A stretch of DNA of 64,000 bases, from positions 1 through 64,000 of the forward strand of contig JAAUUT010000006.1 in assembly GCA_012031035.1 (NCBI GenBank). The letters are read 5' to 3'. This document shows, in pieces, positions 18,220 to 31,076 of the stretch; the first letter of the stretch is position 1, and each line of letters opens with the position of its first letter. Under the pieces are notes generated by a model. The model saw nothing but the letters and a program-made list of their open reading frames with translations. It ran no database searches and was not told where the DNA came from. The stretch is from Candidatus Altimarinota bacterium. GTDB lineage: Bacteria; Cyanobacteriota; Cyanobacteriia; Cyanobacteriales; Microcystaceae. Position numbers and translations under genes: made by a program.

Positions 18220-18312
18220 AATAAAATCGATATTTTTGAGGGTTTCAATTTATAATTTTAATTTACACATTCATTTCAATCACTGTAATGGTTGAAGAAT
18301 AATAAGTGAAGA

Positions 18313-18738
18313 TTATTTGCTATACCAATTTTGAGGATCGATTTTTAAGATATTTGCTCCTGGTTCGACTTTAACTGGAATAGGAGTGCCAGTAGTTATT
18401 TGTCCGCATTCCGCTGTAAAACCACAGATAACATGGTCTGTGTAGTAGGCACGTTTCTCAAGGTATTCATCCTGACAGACAATATCTTTTTCATAACTCT
18501 CACTACAAGCTAAAGCGAAAACAAAATAAGTTTTTGGTGGTAACTGAAGCTGATAACTTCTTTGCTCTTGCCGTGTTTCCATACAGTATTCTTTTTTGGT
18601 AAAAATGTCTTCTGCACAGACCTTTTGAGCGGGTGTGTAGTCGCTAGGATAAATTAATTCTCCCTGAATAGTTGCGTATTCATTATTAGTTAACGATTGG
18701 CTTAGTAATAAAGTGGCGATCGCAGTTACAAAAGTCAT
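18313..18738 (-). CDS. Small secreted protein, probable beta-sandwich
   Basis: Unrecognised 141-residue protein. The N-terminus MTFVTAIATLLLSQSLT looks like a short signal peptide without a strong basic region. The mature part resembles a carboxypeptidase-regulatory-like or Ig-type sandwich (TIQGELIYPSDYTPAQKVCAED, then QLQLPPKTYFVFALACSES). It contains seven cysteines, which suits an oxidising periplasm. It ends with VEPGANILKIDPQNWYSK. It is placed alone between the methyltransferase and rsmE genes with about 70-95 base gaps. Function unknown. Confidence 0.65.
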   Translation of the reverse strand: MTFVTAIATLLLSQSLTNNEYATIQGELIYPSDYTPAQKVCAEDIFTKKEYCMETRQEQRSYQLQLPPKTYFVFALACSESYEKDIVCQDEYLEKRAYYTDHVICGFTAECGQITTGTPIPVKVEPGANILKIDPQNWYSK

Positions 18739-18810
18739 TTTCCCAAATAGCTGACTAAAATTATCTTTATTTTTTGTCTTAAAGAGCGATCGCGACTTTA
18801 AAATTAAACA

Positions 18811-20009
18811 TTATGTAGTTGATGCCAAAATAATTAACTGACGTTGTTGGATCGATCGCACTTCTTCTAAACTCAATTCGACATTTTCTAAAATCTCTCT
18901 TACCGTCTTCTTCTCATCGCAAGCTTGCATAAAAGCAAATTCTGTATCCGATAAAGTGACGGGTTGAAAATCGTAGTTGAGAAAGCTTTGTGAGGGCCAA
19001 CCCATGATACAGGGATGGGGTTCGGGAATTGCTGCTAATAAGGTTTCGTCAACCGACCAATCGGCTTTTGCTAGTGGGGGTTTCCCTAAGAAAAACTCGT
19101 AATGGGTAATTTCGGGGTCTAATAGTTCGATTAATCGGTATCGTTCGCGATCGCTCAATCCTTTTGCTCTTTCCATCAACTCAGGCGACTTGCCAAGCAA
19201 ACGTTCTAATTGCCAGTATTGCGGATTGGAAAAGCCAATAAATTCTAACTCAGAAGCCTCGATTAACTCAAATAACGTCTCAACGTTGTAATCGATTTCT
19301 TGGGGATGAACGTACATATCGGCAAACGCTTCGTCCCGATGGTTTTCCATCGCCCAGCGTTCCTTTTCTCGCTTGACAATTCTATTGTTTTCTGGTAGAG
19401 AAGAGAAGACTTGACGACCGACCGACACGCCATCGCGATAATCGCCTCGTTTGTCGCCTTGCAGAAGCGCGATCGCTTTTTGCATCAATTGAATTTCCCA
19501 GCGTCCCAACTCTGCATACACGAAGACGTGTAACAACCCGCCTGGCGCTAACTTTTGAGCGAGTGCTTGAATTCCTTTAATCGGGTCGGGTAAATGATGC
19601 AATACGCCAACACAATTAATCAAATCGAACTCACCAGGTAATTGTGTGGCTTCTTCTAGCTTTAAGAGTTTAAATTCGACCGATTTGGCGCGATTTGTCA
19701 AGACCCCCGAACGATGACAGCGTTCCTTCGCCACTTCTAAAGCTTTTTCGCTCAAATCGATCGCGACAATTTCTGCTTTGGGATTGAGGTAAATTAAATA
19801 ATCCGTTCCCGAACCCGTCCCGCACCCTGCATCGAGAATGCGAATATCTTGGCGCGAGGGTTTGCGTCCCATACAGAAATTATAAGCTGCTATCCAATTC
19901 CAGCGCCAATTGTATCCTGGTGGGGGTTCGTCAGAAAGGGGATCTGGAGGAAAGGATAAGTATTGTAAAGTTTGGCAACAGCAGCGTTAACAGATTGGGA
20001 GTCAGACAT
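18811..20009 (-). CDS. Class I SAM-dependent methyltransferase, N-terminus frameshifted
   Basis: A class I methyltransferase with ILDAGCGTGSGT (motif I), VAIDLSEKALEVAKER and the post-motif NCVGVLHHLPDPIKGI. A C-terminal region of about 150 residues follows, and the substrate is unknown. The uninterrupted frame begins at ATG 19872, but this cuts the family's N-terminus. ATG 20009 encodes MSDSQSVNAAVAKLYNTYPF. The frame then slips, and one base later the other frame continues FPPDPLSDEPPPGYNWRW straight into the core. Restoring one T in the short run near 19951-19953 gives a 399-residue protein. This is another one-base loss, probably artefact or very recent. Adjacent genes on this strand give no clue to its target. 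Confidence 0.82.
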
Positions 20010-23141
<3,132 letters not shown>

Positions 23142-23170
23142 AAATGTGTAAGTTAGATTGATAAAATTCT

Positions 23171-23198
23171 AGAGGCGCGATCGCGTCTCTATTTTTTT
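23171..23198 (+). terminator. Rho-independent terminator of apcE
   Basis: A GC-rich self-complementary stem built around a HIP1 core (agaggcgcgatcgcgtctct, with one G-U pair) is followed by a T7 run, 30 bases after the apcE stop. The HIP1 octamer here doubles as a terminator stem. Confidence 0.6.
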
Positions 23199-23241
23199 GA
23201 TTAAAATTAAAGTCTTAGCTACAGGTTGTTATCGTAAATTT

Positions 23242-24648
23242 ATGAGTAAAGGGACGCTATTTGATAAAGTTTGGGACTTACATACCGTCAAAATCTTGCC
23301 TTCGGGTCAGACTCAGCTATTTATAGGCTTGCACTTAATCCATGAAGTAACTAGTCCTCAAGCATTTACCGATTTGCGCGATCGCGGACTAAAAGTATTA
23401 TATCCAGAACGTACCGTTGCCACAGTCGATCACATCGTCCCTACAGAAAACCAAGCGCGTCCGTTTATCGATGACCTCGCCGAAGAGATGATGGTCGCAC
23501 TCGAAAAGAACGCCAAAGACTACGGAATTCGTTTCTATAATATCGGTTCGGGAAATCAAGGCATCGTCCACGTTATTGCACCAGAACAAGGGTTAACCCA
23601 ACCCGGAATGACCATTGCCTGTGGAGACTCGCACACCTCGACTCACGGCGCATTTGGCGCGATCGCATTTGGCATTGGAACCTCGCAAGTCCGCGATGTC
23701 TTAGCTTCCCAAACGCTATCGTTAGATAAACTCAAAGTTCGCAAAATTGAAGTTAATGGAACGTTACCCCCAGGCGTTTATGCCAAAGATGTTATTTTGC
23801 ACATCATCCGCACGTTGGGCGTGAAAGGTGGAGTCGGTTACGCTTATGAATATGCTGGCACGACTTTCGAGCAAATGTCGATGGAAGAAAGAATGACCGT
23901 TTGTAATATGGCCATCGAAGGCGGCGCTAGATGCGGCTATATCAACCCCGATGAAGTTACCTTTGAGTATCTTAAAGGTAAGGATTTTGTACCCAAAGAT
24001 GCAGATTGGGATAAAGCCGTTGCTTGGTGGACGAGTATTCGCAGCGACAAAGATGCAGAGTATGACGATATTATCAAGTTTAATGCTAGCGAAATCGAAC
24101 CGACGATAACCTGGGGAATTACCCCCGGTCAAGGGATTGGCGTAAACGAAGCAATTCCTACACCAGAAACGCTTTCAGAAGGCGATCGCGCGATCGCACA
24201 AGAAGCTTATCGTTACATGAAATTTAGCCCAGGAGTCCCCATCAAGGGAACAAAAGTGAATGTTTGCTTCATTGGTAGCTGTACTAACGGACGCATCAGC
24301 GACTTGCGCGAAGCCGCTAAATTTGCACGAGGAAGACACGTAGCAAACGGAGTTAAAGCCTTTGTGGTTCCAGGTTCCGAACGGGTCAAAAAGCAAGCAG
24401 AAGCCGAAGGATTAGATAAAATTTTCCTCGAAGCAGGTTTTGAATGGCGAGAGGCGGGATGTTCGATGTGTCTGGCCATGAATCCCGACAAACTCCAAGG
24501 CGATCAAGTCAGTGCATCCTCATCCAACCGCAATTTCAAAGGTCGTCAAGGTTCATCTACGGGACGCACCTTATTGATGAGTCCGGCGATGGTAGTAGCA
24601 GCAGCGATTAAAGGGGAAGTAGCAGACGTGCGAGAGTTTTTGAACTGA
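23242..24648 (+). CDS. leuC: 3-isopropylmalate dehydratase large subunit
   Basis: LeuC with LeuD isomerises 2- to 3-isopropylmalate in leucine synthesis, using a [4Fe-4S] cluster. Start ATG 23242 gives [16 protein letters not shown] and 468 residues, the family length; earlier non-ATG starts are not needed. Visible signatures are the [21 protein letters not shown] block, [14 protein letters not shown] (first cluster Cys) and the pair in [11 protein letters not shown]. The substrate and serine-rich loop [13 protein letters not shown] is also present. leuD is not adjacent. A perfect 20-bp palindrome follows at 24681-24700. Confidence 0.97.
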   Translation: MSKGTLFDKVWDLHTVKILPSGQTQLFIGLHLIHEVTSPQAFTDLRDRGLKVLYPERTVATVDHIVPTENQARPFIDDLAEEMMVALEKNAKDYGIRFYNIGSGNQGIVHVIAPEQGLTQPGMTIACGDSHTSTHGAFGAIAFGIGTSQVRDVLASQTLSLDKLKVRKIEVNGTLPPGVYAKDVILHIIRTLGVKGGVGYAYEYAGTTFEQMSMEERMTVCNMAIEGGARCGYINPDEVTFEYLKGKDFVPKDADWDKAVAWWTSIRSDKDAEYDDIIKFNASEIEPTITWGITPGQGIGVNEAIPTPETLSEGDRAIAQEAYRYMKFSPGVPIKGTKVNVCFIGSCTNGRISDLREAAKFARGRHVANGVKAFVVPGSERVKKQAEAEGLDKIFLEAGFEWREAGCSMCLAMNPDKLQGDQVSASSSNRNFKGRQGSSTGRTLLMSPAMVVAAAIKGEVADVREFLN

Positions 24649-24680
24649 CGGGGTAAAAACATGGTTAAAAAGCTTGCTGT

Positions 24681-24700
24681 ATAAGGGCTATAGCCCTTAT
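24681..24700. terminator. Palindrome between convergent genes
   Basis: Perfect 20-bp palindrome (ataagggcta/tagcccttat), 33 bases past leuC and between it and the converging gene. There is no clear T-run, so terminator function is only probable. Confidence 0.4.
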
Positions 24701-24772
24701 AATCTTCCGATATAATGGCAGTTTATATGTATACCTCACTCTTCCAAGAATTGCTATCAATGGAGGATAGCT

Positions 24773-25240
24773 TTATCGATGACTACCCAAACGCGAACTT
24801 ACAATTAAAAACGCTCCCAGACAAGACGTTCCCACAATTAACATTAACGCGATCGCCAATACCCAGCCATTAATTGAGTTATCGTTTTTTAAGGAAGTAG
24901 CAGGCGTATAACGATCGCGATCGCTTTCAATTTCAATTATCAGTTTGTTGCGATCGGCTTTGTCGCTCCCCGAAGGGGAATCGTCGAAAACTGTTGGTTT
25001 GGGTTTCATCGAAGGCGTACTTTTTTGCAAGCTTTGTACGTAGAGGATAAGCTGCTGATTTTCCTTGACAATTTGTTTTCTATGTGCATCTAAAACTTCA
25101 ATCCGAGTTCGAGCAGCTTCTAATTCTTGTACTAATTCTCGATACATAGAAAGTGGTACGGAAGGACGAGAATAAGAAGCCCCCGAAGAAAGATGGTTAG
25201 TAGAAGGGGTTGGAATTTTAACCTGAGAATTAGCTGTCAT
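24773..25240 (-). CDS. Single-span membrane protein with coiled coil
   Basis: Unrecognised protein, 155 residues from ATG 25240 (MTANSQVKIPTPST); an upstream in-frame TTG at 25249 overlaps thiD and is less likely. A disordered Ser/Pro-rich N-terminus leads into a coiled coil (MYRELVQELEAARTRIEVLD, then KENQQLILYVQSLQ). An acidic linker follows, and then a C-terminal membrane segment (WVLAIALMLIVGTSCLGAFLIV). The topology implies a cytoplasmic coiled coil held at the membrane. It starts five bases after the thiD stop, so the two are co-transcribed. No function is known to me. Confidence 0.7.
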   Translation of the reverse strand: MTANSQVKIPTPSTNHLSSGASYSRPSVPLSMYRELVQELEAARTRIEVLDAHRKQIVKENQQLILYVQSLQKSTPSMKPKPTVFDDSPSGSDKADRNKLIIEIESDRDRYTPATSLKNDNSINGWVLAIALMLIVGTSCLGAFLIVSSRLGSHR

Positions 25241-25245
25241 GGGTT

Positions 25246-26058
25246 TCAATTATTTTTTTGTAATCGTAGTGGGAAGAAATGACCGACTGGCCCCGTCCCC
25301 TGACCGATCGCTAAGGCATATTTGAGCGCAGTAGTGACATAATGTTTAGCCTCTCCTACTGCATCCCATAAATCTTTACCCAATGCTAAATTAGCGGCGA
25401 TCGCAGCCGAAAGGGTACAGCCCGTCCCATGAGTATTAATTGTTTCGACGGTTTCTGTCGCTAAAGTTTCCCATCGTTCCCCATCAAACCACACATCTAC
25501 CCCACGCAAGTCCCCCGACATCCCGCCGCCTTTGACTAAAACGGTTGAGGCTCCCAATTGACAAACGATCTGAGCAGCGGCTTTCATATCTTCGAGTGTA
25601 TTAATCGTCAATCCGCTTAACAACTGTGCTTCGTAGCGATTGGGAGTCACGATTAATGCCTTGGGGATCAATTTATTTCGCAAAAGCGCGATCGCGCTAT
25701 CGTCGATTAATTGGGCCCCCGTGCGAGATACCATCACCGGATCGACAACAAGCCGTTCGATTTGCCATTTTTCCACCTGTTGGGCAACTGTTTCGATAAT
25801 CTCTCGATCGAGTAACATTCCCGTTTTCGCAGCATTTGCTCCAATATCGCCCATCACCGCTTCGATTTGCGCTGCAACTGCGAGCGCGCTCATTGCCTCT
25901 ACTCGCGTCACGCCGAGAGTATTTTGTGCCGTCACGCAAGTAATCGCGCTCGTCCCGTGGACGCAGTGAAACGCAAACGTCCGTAAATCTGCTTGAATTC
26001 CCGCACCGCCCCCGCTATCGGAACCCGCGATTGTTAAAGCTACTGGTATCTGACTCAT
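25246..26058 (-). CDS. thiD: Hydroxymethylpyrimidine/phosphomethylpyrimidine kinase
   Basis: ThiD phosphorylates HMP and HMP-P in thiamine biosynthesis. From ATG 26058 the protein has 270 residues and begins MSQIPVALTIAGSDSGGGAG, the ribokinase-fold signature with the substrate loop. It continues with ALRTFAFH-type sequence, VVDPVMVSRTGAQLIDD, the VTPNRYEAQLLSG motif and the anion hole TINTHGTGCTLSAAIAANLA with the catalytic residues. An in-frame TTG at 26073 is a weaker start. No TPP-riboswitch-like leader is recognisable upstream. The coiled-coil membrane-protein gene follows immediately. Confidence 0.95.
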   Translation of the reverse strand: MSQIPVALTIAGSDSGGGAGIQADLRTFAFHCVHGTSAITCVTAQNTLGVTRVEAMSALAVAAQIEAVMGDIGANAAKTGMLLDREIIETVAQQVEKWQIERLVVDPVMVSRTGAQLIDDSAIALLRNKLIPKALIVTPNRYEAQLLSGLTINTLEDMKAAAQIVCQLGASTVLVKGGGMSGDLRGVDVWFDGERWETLATETVETINTHGTGCTLSAAIAANLALGKDLWDAVGEAKHYVTTALKYALAIGQGTGPVGHFFPLRLQKNN

Positions 26059-26188
26059 TAAACTTATTGGCAAAGTAGTTCAAAGTTCAAAAAGATAGAA
26101 CATCAATACTAGCTAAATATAAATCGGCATTGATGGTCTACGATCGCTGGACTGCGAATAGCTTCTTAATTTTTGAATTTTGTTTCAT

Positions 26189-26204
26189 ACGCGATATATC
26201 GCGT
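26189..26204. repeat. Perfect palindrome ACGCGATATATCGCGT
   Basis: Sixteen-base perfect palindrome between ftsZ and thiD, flanked by gtttcat and ctctacc. The flanks match a hairpin repeat used elsewhere in cyanobacterial spacers. It may end the ftsZ transcript. Confidence 0.5.
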
Positions 26205-26230
26205 CTCTACCTTTGAATTTTGAACTTTTG

Positions 26231-27469
26231 TTAGCGTTGGAAACGCCGTCTCTGTTGGAGGAATGGCGGAATATCCAAACCATTTTGTTTCTTTTCTGGT
26301 TCTAGTTTAGAGTCTGGCGTACTAGGAGGGCGCTCCACTGGACGTACTTGAGTTTTGCTAGAAGATTGGCTTTCTCCGGTAAATCCAGTCGCGATCGCAG
26401 TAATTCTAATTTCTCCTTGCATTCTCTCGTCGATTACCGCCCCAAAAATAATATTGGCATTGGGATCGACAATTTCATAAATAATATCAGCCGCCGCGTT
26501 AACCTCGTGCAGAGTGAGATCGTTCCCACCAGTAATATTTAAAATTACCCCTTTCGCCCCTTCAATCGAGGACTCTAGTAAAGGAGAAGAAATTGCTGCT
26601 AGAGCGCCTTCTTTTGCCCTCGATTTGCCCGTCCCGATGCCAATTCCCATCAGTGCCGACCCCGCATCTGCCATAATCGCCCTGACATCGGCAAAGTCTA
26701 CGTTAATCAAGCCAGGAATAGTAATAATATCCGAGATTCCCTGTACCCCTTGCCGTAAAATATCATCTGCTACTCGAAATGCTTCCTGCATGGGCATTTC
26801 TGGGTTAGCAACCGATAGCAATTGATTGTTGGGAATAACGATCAGCGTATCGACTCGGCTTTGTAGATTGCCAACACCTTCATCAGCTTGACTGGTGCGA
26901 CGACGACCTTCAAAGGTAAACGGGCGAGTGACTACACCAACAGTTAAACAGCCGATTTCCTTGGCGACTTCCGCGACTATTGGTGCGGCTCCCGTTCCCG
27001 TACCGCCTCCCATACCCGCCGTGATAAAGACTAAATCGGTGTTTTCTAGGGCGTGAGCGATTTCTTCGCGCGATTCTTCTGCTGCTTTTTGCCCGATCGC
27101 CGGATTGCCTCCCGCACCTAATCCTCTGGTCAATTTCTGTCCGACTTGCAAGCGCTGGGGTGCTGCTGATTGTGCTAGCGCCTGAGCGTCGGTGTTAATC
27201 GCCCAAAATTCAATTCCAGAAACGCCGCTTTCAATCATACGATTGACGGCATTGCATCCACCTCCGCCAACACCGATAACTTTGATTTTAGCTACGTTAC
27301 TTGGCACGATTTGGCTACTCCTAAAATCTTCCCTAGGTTTGGCTTGGGTTCGCTCGTTTCGATGCGCGGACAGTCCAGCTACATTAAGCATATAGCGCTC
27401 GTCCTCCCTTGCTGGAGGCTCGTTAATACCATTTAGTATTTGAAGCTCTAATTCATTATCAAGTGTCAT
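26231..27469 (-). CDS. ftsZ: Cell division GTPase FtsZ
   Basis: FtsZ is the tubulin-like GTPase that forms the division ring. In 412 residues there is a variable N-terminal extension of about 60 residues (typical of cyanobacteria), then [19 protein letters not shown]. The tubulin signature [14 protein letters not shown] follows, then the T7 loop ([11 protein letters not shown]) that completes the active site of the next subunit. A proline-rich linker and the conserved C-terminal peptide [12 protein letters not shown] end the chain; this tail binds division partners. ATG 27469 gives [10 protein letters not shown]. It follows ftsQ on the same strand with a 227-base gap. Confidence 0.98.
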   Translation of the reverse strand: MTLDNELELQILNGINEPPAREDERYMLNVAGLSAHRNERTQAKPREDFRSSQIVPSNVAKIKVIGVGGGGCNAVNRMIESGVSGIEFWAINTDAQALAQSAAPQRLQVGQKLTRGLGAGGNPAIGQKAAEESREEIAHALENTDLVFITAGMGGGTGTGAAPIVAEVAKEIGCLTVGVVTRPFTFEGRRRTSQADEGVGNLQSRVDTLIVIPNNQLLSVANPEMPMQEAFRVADDILRQGVQGISDIITIPGLINVDFADVRAIMADAGSALMGIGIGTGKSRAKEGALAAISSPLLESSIEGAKGVILNITGGNDLTLHEVNAAADIIYEIVDPNANIIFGAVIDERMQGEIRITAIATGFTGESQSSSKTQVRPVERPPSTPDSKLEPEKKQNGLDIPPFLQQRRRFQR

Positions 27470-27696
27470 TGCAATCGGGAAGAGTTTTTACACAAATTTT
27501 AAGGATTTGATTGTTAGGAGTAAACCTATTCACCCCATTTATTTTGAGGTTATTCAATCGAAGACCTCAGATAACTGAATTTTCTCGACAGAAAGATCGT
27601 TTTATATCTTTCTTGCTGTTTTTCCATAAGCCTAGAAATCAAACTTGAGTTTTGTCAAGGTATTTTACTATATCTTAATAAGGACAACTTAATTTG

Positions 27697-28521
27697 TTAT
27701 GGGGTTCCTGATGGGAGTGTTGTGAGAATTAATTTTTTTGGCAGTTTCAGTTGAACCGTAGGAAGATCTGGGTTAGTTAGATCGATATATGTAATTTGAC
27801 CGGCGCTGACGCGAGATGGTAACTTTTGCATCCGAGCTAAAACGGACAATTGTTTTAGAAAAAGTTCCTTATTGTAAGCGCCAAAATATATAACTCCCAT
27901 CTCAGTTTTTAAAATTAAGTTACTGGGGTTATGCCAATCGATCTCTTTGACGGCGATGGGCGATCGCCCAATCGATTTATATAACTGTGTCCAATGCTGG
28001 CGATATAGGGGATCGTATCCGATAACCTTTAGCGTTGGGGGTTGCCAATTTTTATCGCCGCCATCGTAAAAATTTTTCGGGATAAAAATCCCTTGTTCGT
28101 CTACAAAACCAACATCGCGATCGGATATGGCAACGGCGACGGGTTCGCGTTCGGTTATTTCAACAATTAATTTAGGCGGAAAAATTTGACGGGTTATCTG
28201 AGCGTTGGCGATCGGAGGAGTCGCTTCGAGTCGAGTGAGGATTTGTTGCGTTGGAAGTTGCCAAACCGAATGAGATTTTGACAAAGGAAGTAATTGACGA
28301 ATTCGCTCGCCTGAGAGCAGGCGGTTTCCTTCGATGATGACTTGAGATTCTTTGCCAATTGTCCAATGAGGAAGTGTTAAAATCCATAACAAGCCGCCAG
28401 CCATCCCCGCGATCGCGATAAAACGCCAAACGGCTTGCAATGCCCTAAACCTTCGTTGATTCTGTAGATCTTGCCGTCGATTTTTTAACTGATTTGAAGA
28501 AACGGATGCTAAATCTGCCAT
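27697..28521 (-). CDS. ftsQ: Cell division protein FtsQ (DivIB-type, POTRA domain)
   Basis: FtsQ is a bitopic divisome protein that links early and late division proteins. The 274 residues contain a basic cytoplasmic tail (LKNRRQDLQNQRRFRAL) and one membrane span (VWRFIAIAGMAGGLLWILTL, about 31-50). A POTRA domain follows (SQVIIEGNRLLSGERIRQLL, IANAQITRQIFPPKLIVEIT, EREPVAVA), then the beta domain with YIDLTNPDLPTVQLK. Position next to ftsZ agrees. The gene is divergent from the S41 protease gene, and the two share a 398-base spacer. Confidence 0.92.
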   Translation of the reverse strand: MADLASVSSNQLKNRRQDLQNQRRFRALQAVWRFIAIAGMAGGLLWILTLPHWTIGKESQVIIEGNRLLSGERIRQLLPLSKSHSVWQLPTQQILTRLEATPPIANAQITRQIFPPKLIVEITEREPVAVAISDRDVGFVDEQGIFIPKNFYDGGDKNWQPPTLKVIGYDPLYRQHWTQLYKSIGRSPIAVKEIDWHNPSNLILKTEMGVIYFGAYNKELFLKQLSVLARMQKLPSRVSAGQITYIDLTNPDLPTVQLKLPKKLILTTLPSGTP

Positions 28522-28919
28522 CGCTCACCTCTTGACGTTATACGAGGTTACCAAATAGTTACGTAGGAACGCGAGCAATTGCGTCCCTGGTAATTATTCG
28601 CTTGTGACTGGTTACTAATGAAAGCTATTCCCAAGATAATGTTTCAACTAAACTTAACAAATTAAAGTCTAGTTTCCTTTAAAACTTTTCCAGACTTTGT
28701 TTCAAAATGCAATAGTAGTGATTCTGATAAATCGATGTTATAACTGTATTGAAATATCTGTCTTCAAACAGTAATTTAAATATCTTTTCCCAGTCTTAGA
28801 GGCTAACTCAGCAGGCAATTTAAATTAAATTGCTTTGGCTAGAGGATTGTCGTCTTTGATAATATGGGTATAGCGTTAAGATTGGTTTTAGTAGTCCTCC
28901 ACCAGCATTAACTAGGCTT
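28522..28919. other. Divergent spacer between ftsQ and the S41 protease gene
   Basis: An A/T-rich region of about 400 bases should hold both divergent promoters. A palindromic stretch, aatttaaattaaatt near 28820, is the only structure seen. No ORF or known RNA is recognised. Confidence 0.4.
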
Positions 28920-30203
28920 ATGGTTATTAAACAACGCGGACTCGTTCTGGGTGCTACGGCTGTCGTTTTAACGGCAGTTGCTGTAACGGGAGCGGGTCTT
29001 CGCCAGAGTGAAGCTTTTTTTCAGGAAAGCCCCAAGGAATTAGTCGATGAAGTTTGGCAGATCATCAATCGAACTTATGTAGATGGAACTTTTAATAAGG
29101 TAGATTGGAAATCAGTTCGCAATCAGTATCTTGGGCGTTCGTATGCCAATAAAGAAGAAGCATACAAAGCCATTCGGGAAATGCTGGAAAAGCTGGGAGA
29201 TCCTTACACTCGCTTCATGAACCCAGAAGAATTCCAAAATATGCAAATCGATACCTCTGGAGAATTGACAGGGGTGGGCATTCAACTGGCAAAAGATGAG
29301 GAAACGAAAGAACTCGTTGTTATTTCCCCTATTGAAGAGACTCCTGCATTTAAAGCTGGGATTCTGGCAAAGGATGTAATCGTCAAAATTGATGGCAAAA
29401 CGACTAAAGGCATGGAAGTCGATGATGCAGTCAAGTTAATTAGAGGAAAGCCTGGAACTTCAGTTACCCTTACGATTAAAAGAGAAACTAAAGAAATCGA
29501 TTATCCGCTCACTAGAGAGCGAATCGAAATTCATCCAGTCCGCGCTCATGTCGAACAGACCCCCGCAGGAAAAATTGGCTATATTCGTCTGACGCAATTC
29601 AGCGCTCAAGCAAGCGAAGAAATGCGCGATGCCATTCAAAAATATGAAAATGAAGAAAAAGTAGTCGGTTATATTCTCGACCTGCGTTCTAATCCTGGCG
29701 GTCTGTTATACTCCAGCGTAGATATCGCTCGGATGTGGATCGATGATGGCGCGATTGTATCGACGGTAGATCGACGTGGAGAAGTCGAACGACAACGCGC
29801 TAATGGCAGCGCTTTGACGGAAAAACCATTGGTGGTGTTGGTGGATGGCGGTTCGGCAAGTGCTAGTGAAATTCTCTCCGGTGCGCTGCAAGATAACAAA
29901 CGCGCGATTATTGTAGGAACTAAAACTTTTGGTAAAGGGTTGGTTCAGTCGGTACGCGGATTGGGTGACGGTTCTGGCTTAGCCGTAACGATCGCCAAGT
30001 ATTTAACGCCTAACGGTCGAGATATCAACAAACACGGCATCGACCCCAATGTTGTCTTCGAGCTAAGCGAGCAACAGCGCAAAGCTTTACAGAAAGATCG
30101 CACGCAAATCGGTACGTTTAACGATCCTCAATTTGTGAAAGCTTTTGATGTACTCAAACAAGAGATCGCTAAAAAATCCCCCGTTCCTCAAGCGTCTAAA
30201 TAA
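28920..30203 (+). CDS. Carboxy-terminal processing protease (S41 family)
   Basis: A CtpA/B/C-type serine protease, exported to lumen or periplasm, where family members trim C-termini (CtpA matures the D1 protein). The 427 residues include an N-terminal signal or anchor (GLVLGATAVVLTAVAVTGAG), an N-terminal helical part and a PDZ domain (GVGIQLAKDEETKELVV to AVKLIRGKPGTSVTLTI). The S41 catalytic core has Ser in VLVDGGSASASEILSGAL and Lys in GTKTFGKGLVQS. GYILDLRSNPGGLL is the family signature. Which of the three cyanobacterial paralogues this is cannot be decided without alignment, so no symbol is given. Confidence 0.95.
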   Translation: MVIKQRGLVLGATAVVLTAVAVTGAGLRQSEAFFQESPKELVDEVWQIINRTYVDGTFNKVDWKSVRNQYLGRSYANKEEAYKAIREMLEKLGDPYTRFMNPEEFQNMQIDTSGELTGVGIQLAKDEETKELVVISPIEETPAFKAGILAKDVIVKIDGKTTKGMEVDDAVKLIRGKPGTSVTLTIKRETKEIDYPLTRERIEIHPVRAHVEQTPAGKIGYIRLTQFSAQASEEMRDAIQKYENEEKVVGYILDLRSNPGGLLYSSVDIARMWIDDGAIVSTVDRRGEVERQRANGSALTEKPLVVLVDGGSASASEILSGALQDNKRAIIVGTKTFGKGLVQSVRGLGDGSGLAVTIAKYLTPNGRDINKHGIDPNVVFELSEQQRKALQKDRTQIGTFNDPQFVKAFDVLKQEIAKKSPVPQASK

Positions 30204-30209
30204 TTAAGA

Positions 30210-30389
30210 CTAGATGGGTTGGCATTTGCCTGACCTAATTAGTCCGATACGACGGGCGATCGCGTCATCTTGAGAATTAAAAGGCCCCCATTTATCCGAT
30301 TCCTCTGGAACCCGGTCATTGTCAATGGCAACGATTTGACAATGACCTTCTTGTGTTTTAACAATATACCAATGGGTCGTATTACTCAT
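30210..30389 (-). CDS. Small conserved-type protein, 59 residues
   Basis: Reading the minus strand gives an intact 59-codon frame from ATG 30389 to TAG 30210. It begins MSNTTHWYIVKTQEGHCQIV and continues with a WGPFNSQDDAIARRIGLIRSGKC-like core. The composition is that of a folded soluble protein with Trp-rich beta strands and a helix. The frame ends seven bases past the protease stop and converges on it. Coding character is supported by the sensible amino-acid order and the HIP1 site inside being read as AIA. Function is unknown. Confidence 0.7.
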   Translation of the reverse strand: MSNTTHWYIVKTQEGHCQIVAIDNDRVPEESDKWGPFNSQDDAIARRIGLIRSGKCQPI

Positions 30390-30450
30390 TTTTGTACCAA
30401 AAAGCAGATTTATGGATAACTTAGAAATTCAAAATTCAGCAATGGGGTTT

Positions 30451-30477
30451 CATAATTCATAATTCATAATTCATAAT
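30451..30477. repeat. AATTCAT heptamer tandem repeat
   Basis: About three and a half copies of aattcat end just before the start codon of the next gene. The same unit recurs at 35023 and, inverted, at 39707. Confidence 0.7.
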
Positions 30478-30484
30478 TTTTTAG

Positions 30485-30874
30485 ATGACTAACCTCGATC
30501 CTAACTTTAAGCGACAAGTGCAACGGTTGTACCAACTAACTGTCTGCGCGAGGTGGTTATTTGTCGTCGGTAGTTGGACGATACTAGGAAGCTTTGGGAT
30601 CTGGGGACTACGAGAGGATATTTCTCTGTGGCGAGAACACTTTACTTGGGTAGCCGTTCGTTATGCGATCGCCTACAATCGCATTCCTTCTCTTTGTCTG
30701 GCTTTCTGTATTGGAGTCACCACAGCTGTTCTAGTGTGGCACGCTCAAAATTTATTTTGGGGGCTTTCTGAGACGGAAAAGCAAGGTTTAGAGAGACAGG
30801 TGAAAAGAATTCACTCGATCGGGCCGCGCCATCCTTTATGGAAATGGATTAATTCCAGCCATCGATCGATATAG
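30485..30874 (+). CDS. Two-span membrane protein of unknown function
   Basis: A 129-residue protein with two membrane segments (about residues 24-41 and 68-88). They are separated by a Trp-rich loop (LREDISLWREHFTWVAVRY) and followed by a basic, probably cytoplasmic tail (RQVKRIHSIGPRHPLWKWI). I do not recognise the family. ATG 30485 lies eight bases after a run of AATTCAT repeats, leaving no Shine-Dalgarno sequence. The repeat therefore probably replaced part of the original leader. It stands alone between two convergent or unrelated genes. Confidence 0.7.
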   Translation: MTNLDPNFKRQVQRLYQLTVCARWLFVVGSWTILGSFGIWGLREDISLWREHFTWVAVRYAIAYNRIPSLCLAFCIGVTTAVLVWHAQNLFWGLSETEKQGLERQVKRIHSIGPRHPLWKWINSSHRSI

Positions 30875-31010
30875 AATTGTTCGCAGTTTTTTAATCAATT
30901 AAACGACACGAATTTTATTCCTTTTCATAACCGAAGAGAAATTAAAAGGCGAAAACTGCCATAGTAGTAATTTTTTCTATTTCGCTGTCGCGCCAACTAG
31001 CGATTGGTTG

Positions 31011-31043
31011 AAAAAATTAGCGATTTCCTTTGGAAATCGCTAA
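31011..31043 (-). terminator. Rho-independent terminator of the DEAD-box helicase gene
   Basis: A perfect 12-bp stem (ttagcgatttcc / ggaaatcgctaa, 31017-31043) with a three-base loop is followed on the minus strand by a T6 run (31016-31011). It lies 34 bases past the helicase stop. Confidence 0.7.
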
Positions 31044-31076
31044 AAAAATGAATAACTATTGAATTAACCCAATTAC

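Noticed and set aside
26074-26230. TPP riboswitch near thiD
   Set aside because: This spacer lies between ftsZ and thiD and shows only a palindrome and AT-rich sequence; no riboswitch core such as CTGAGA was seen.
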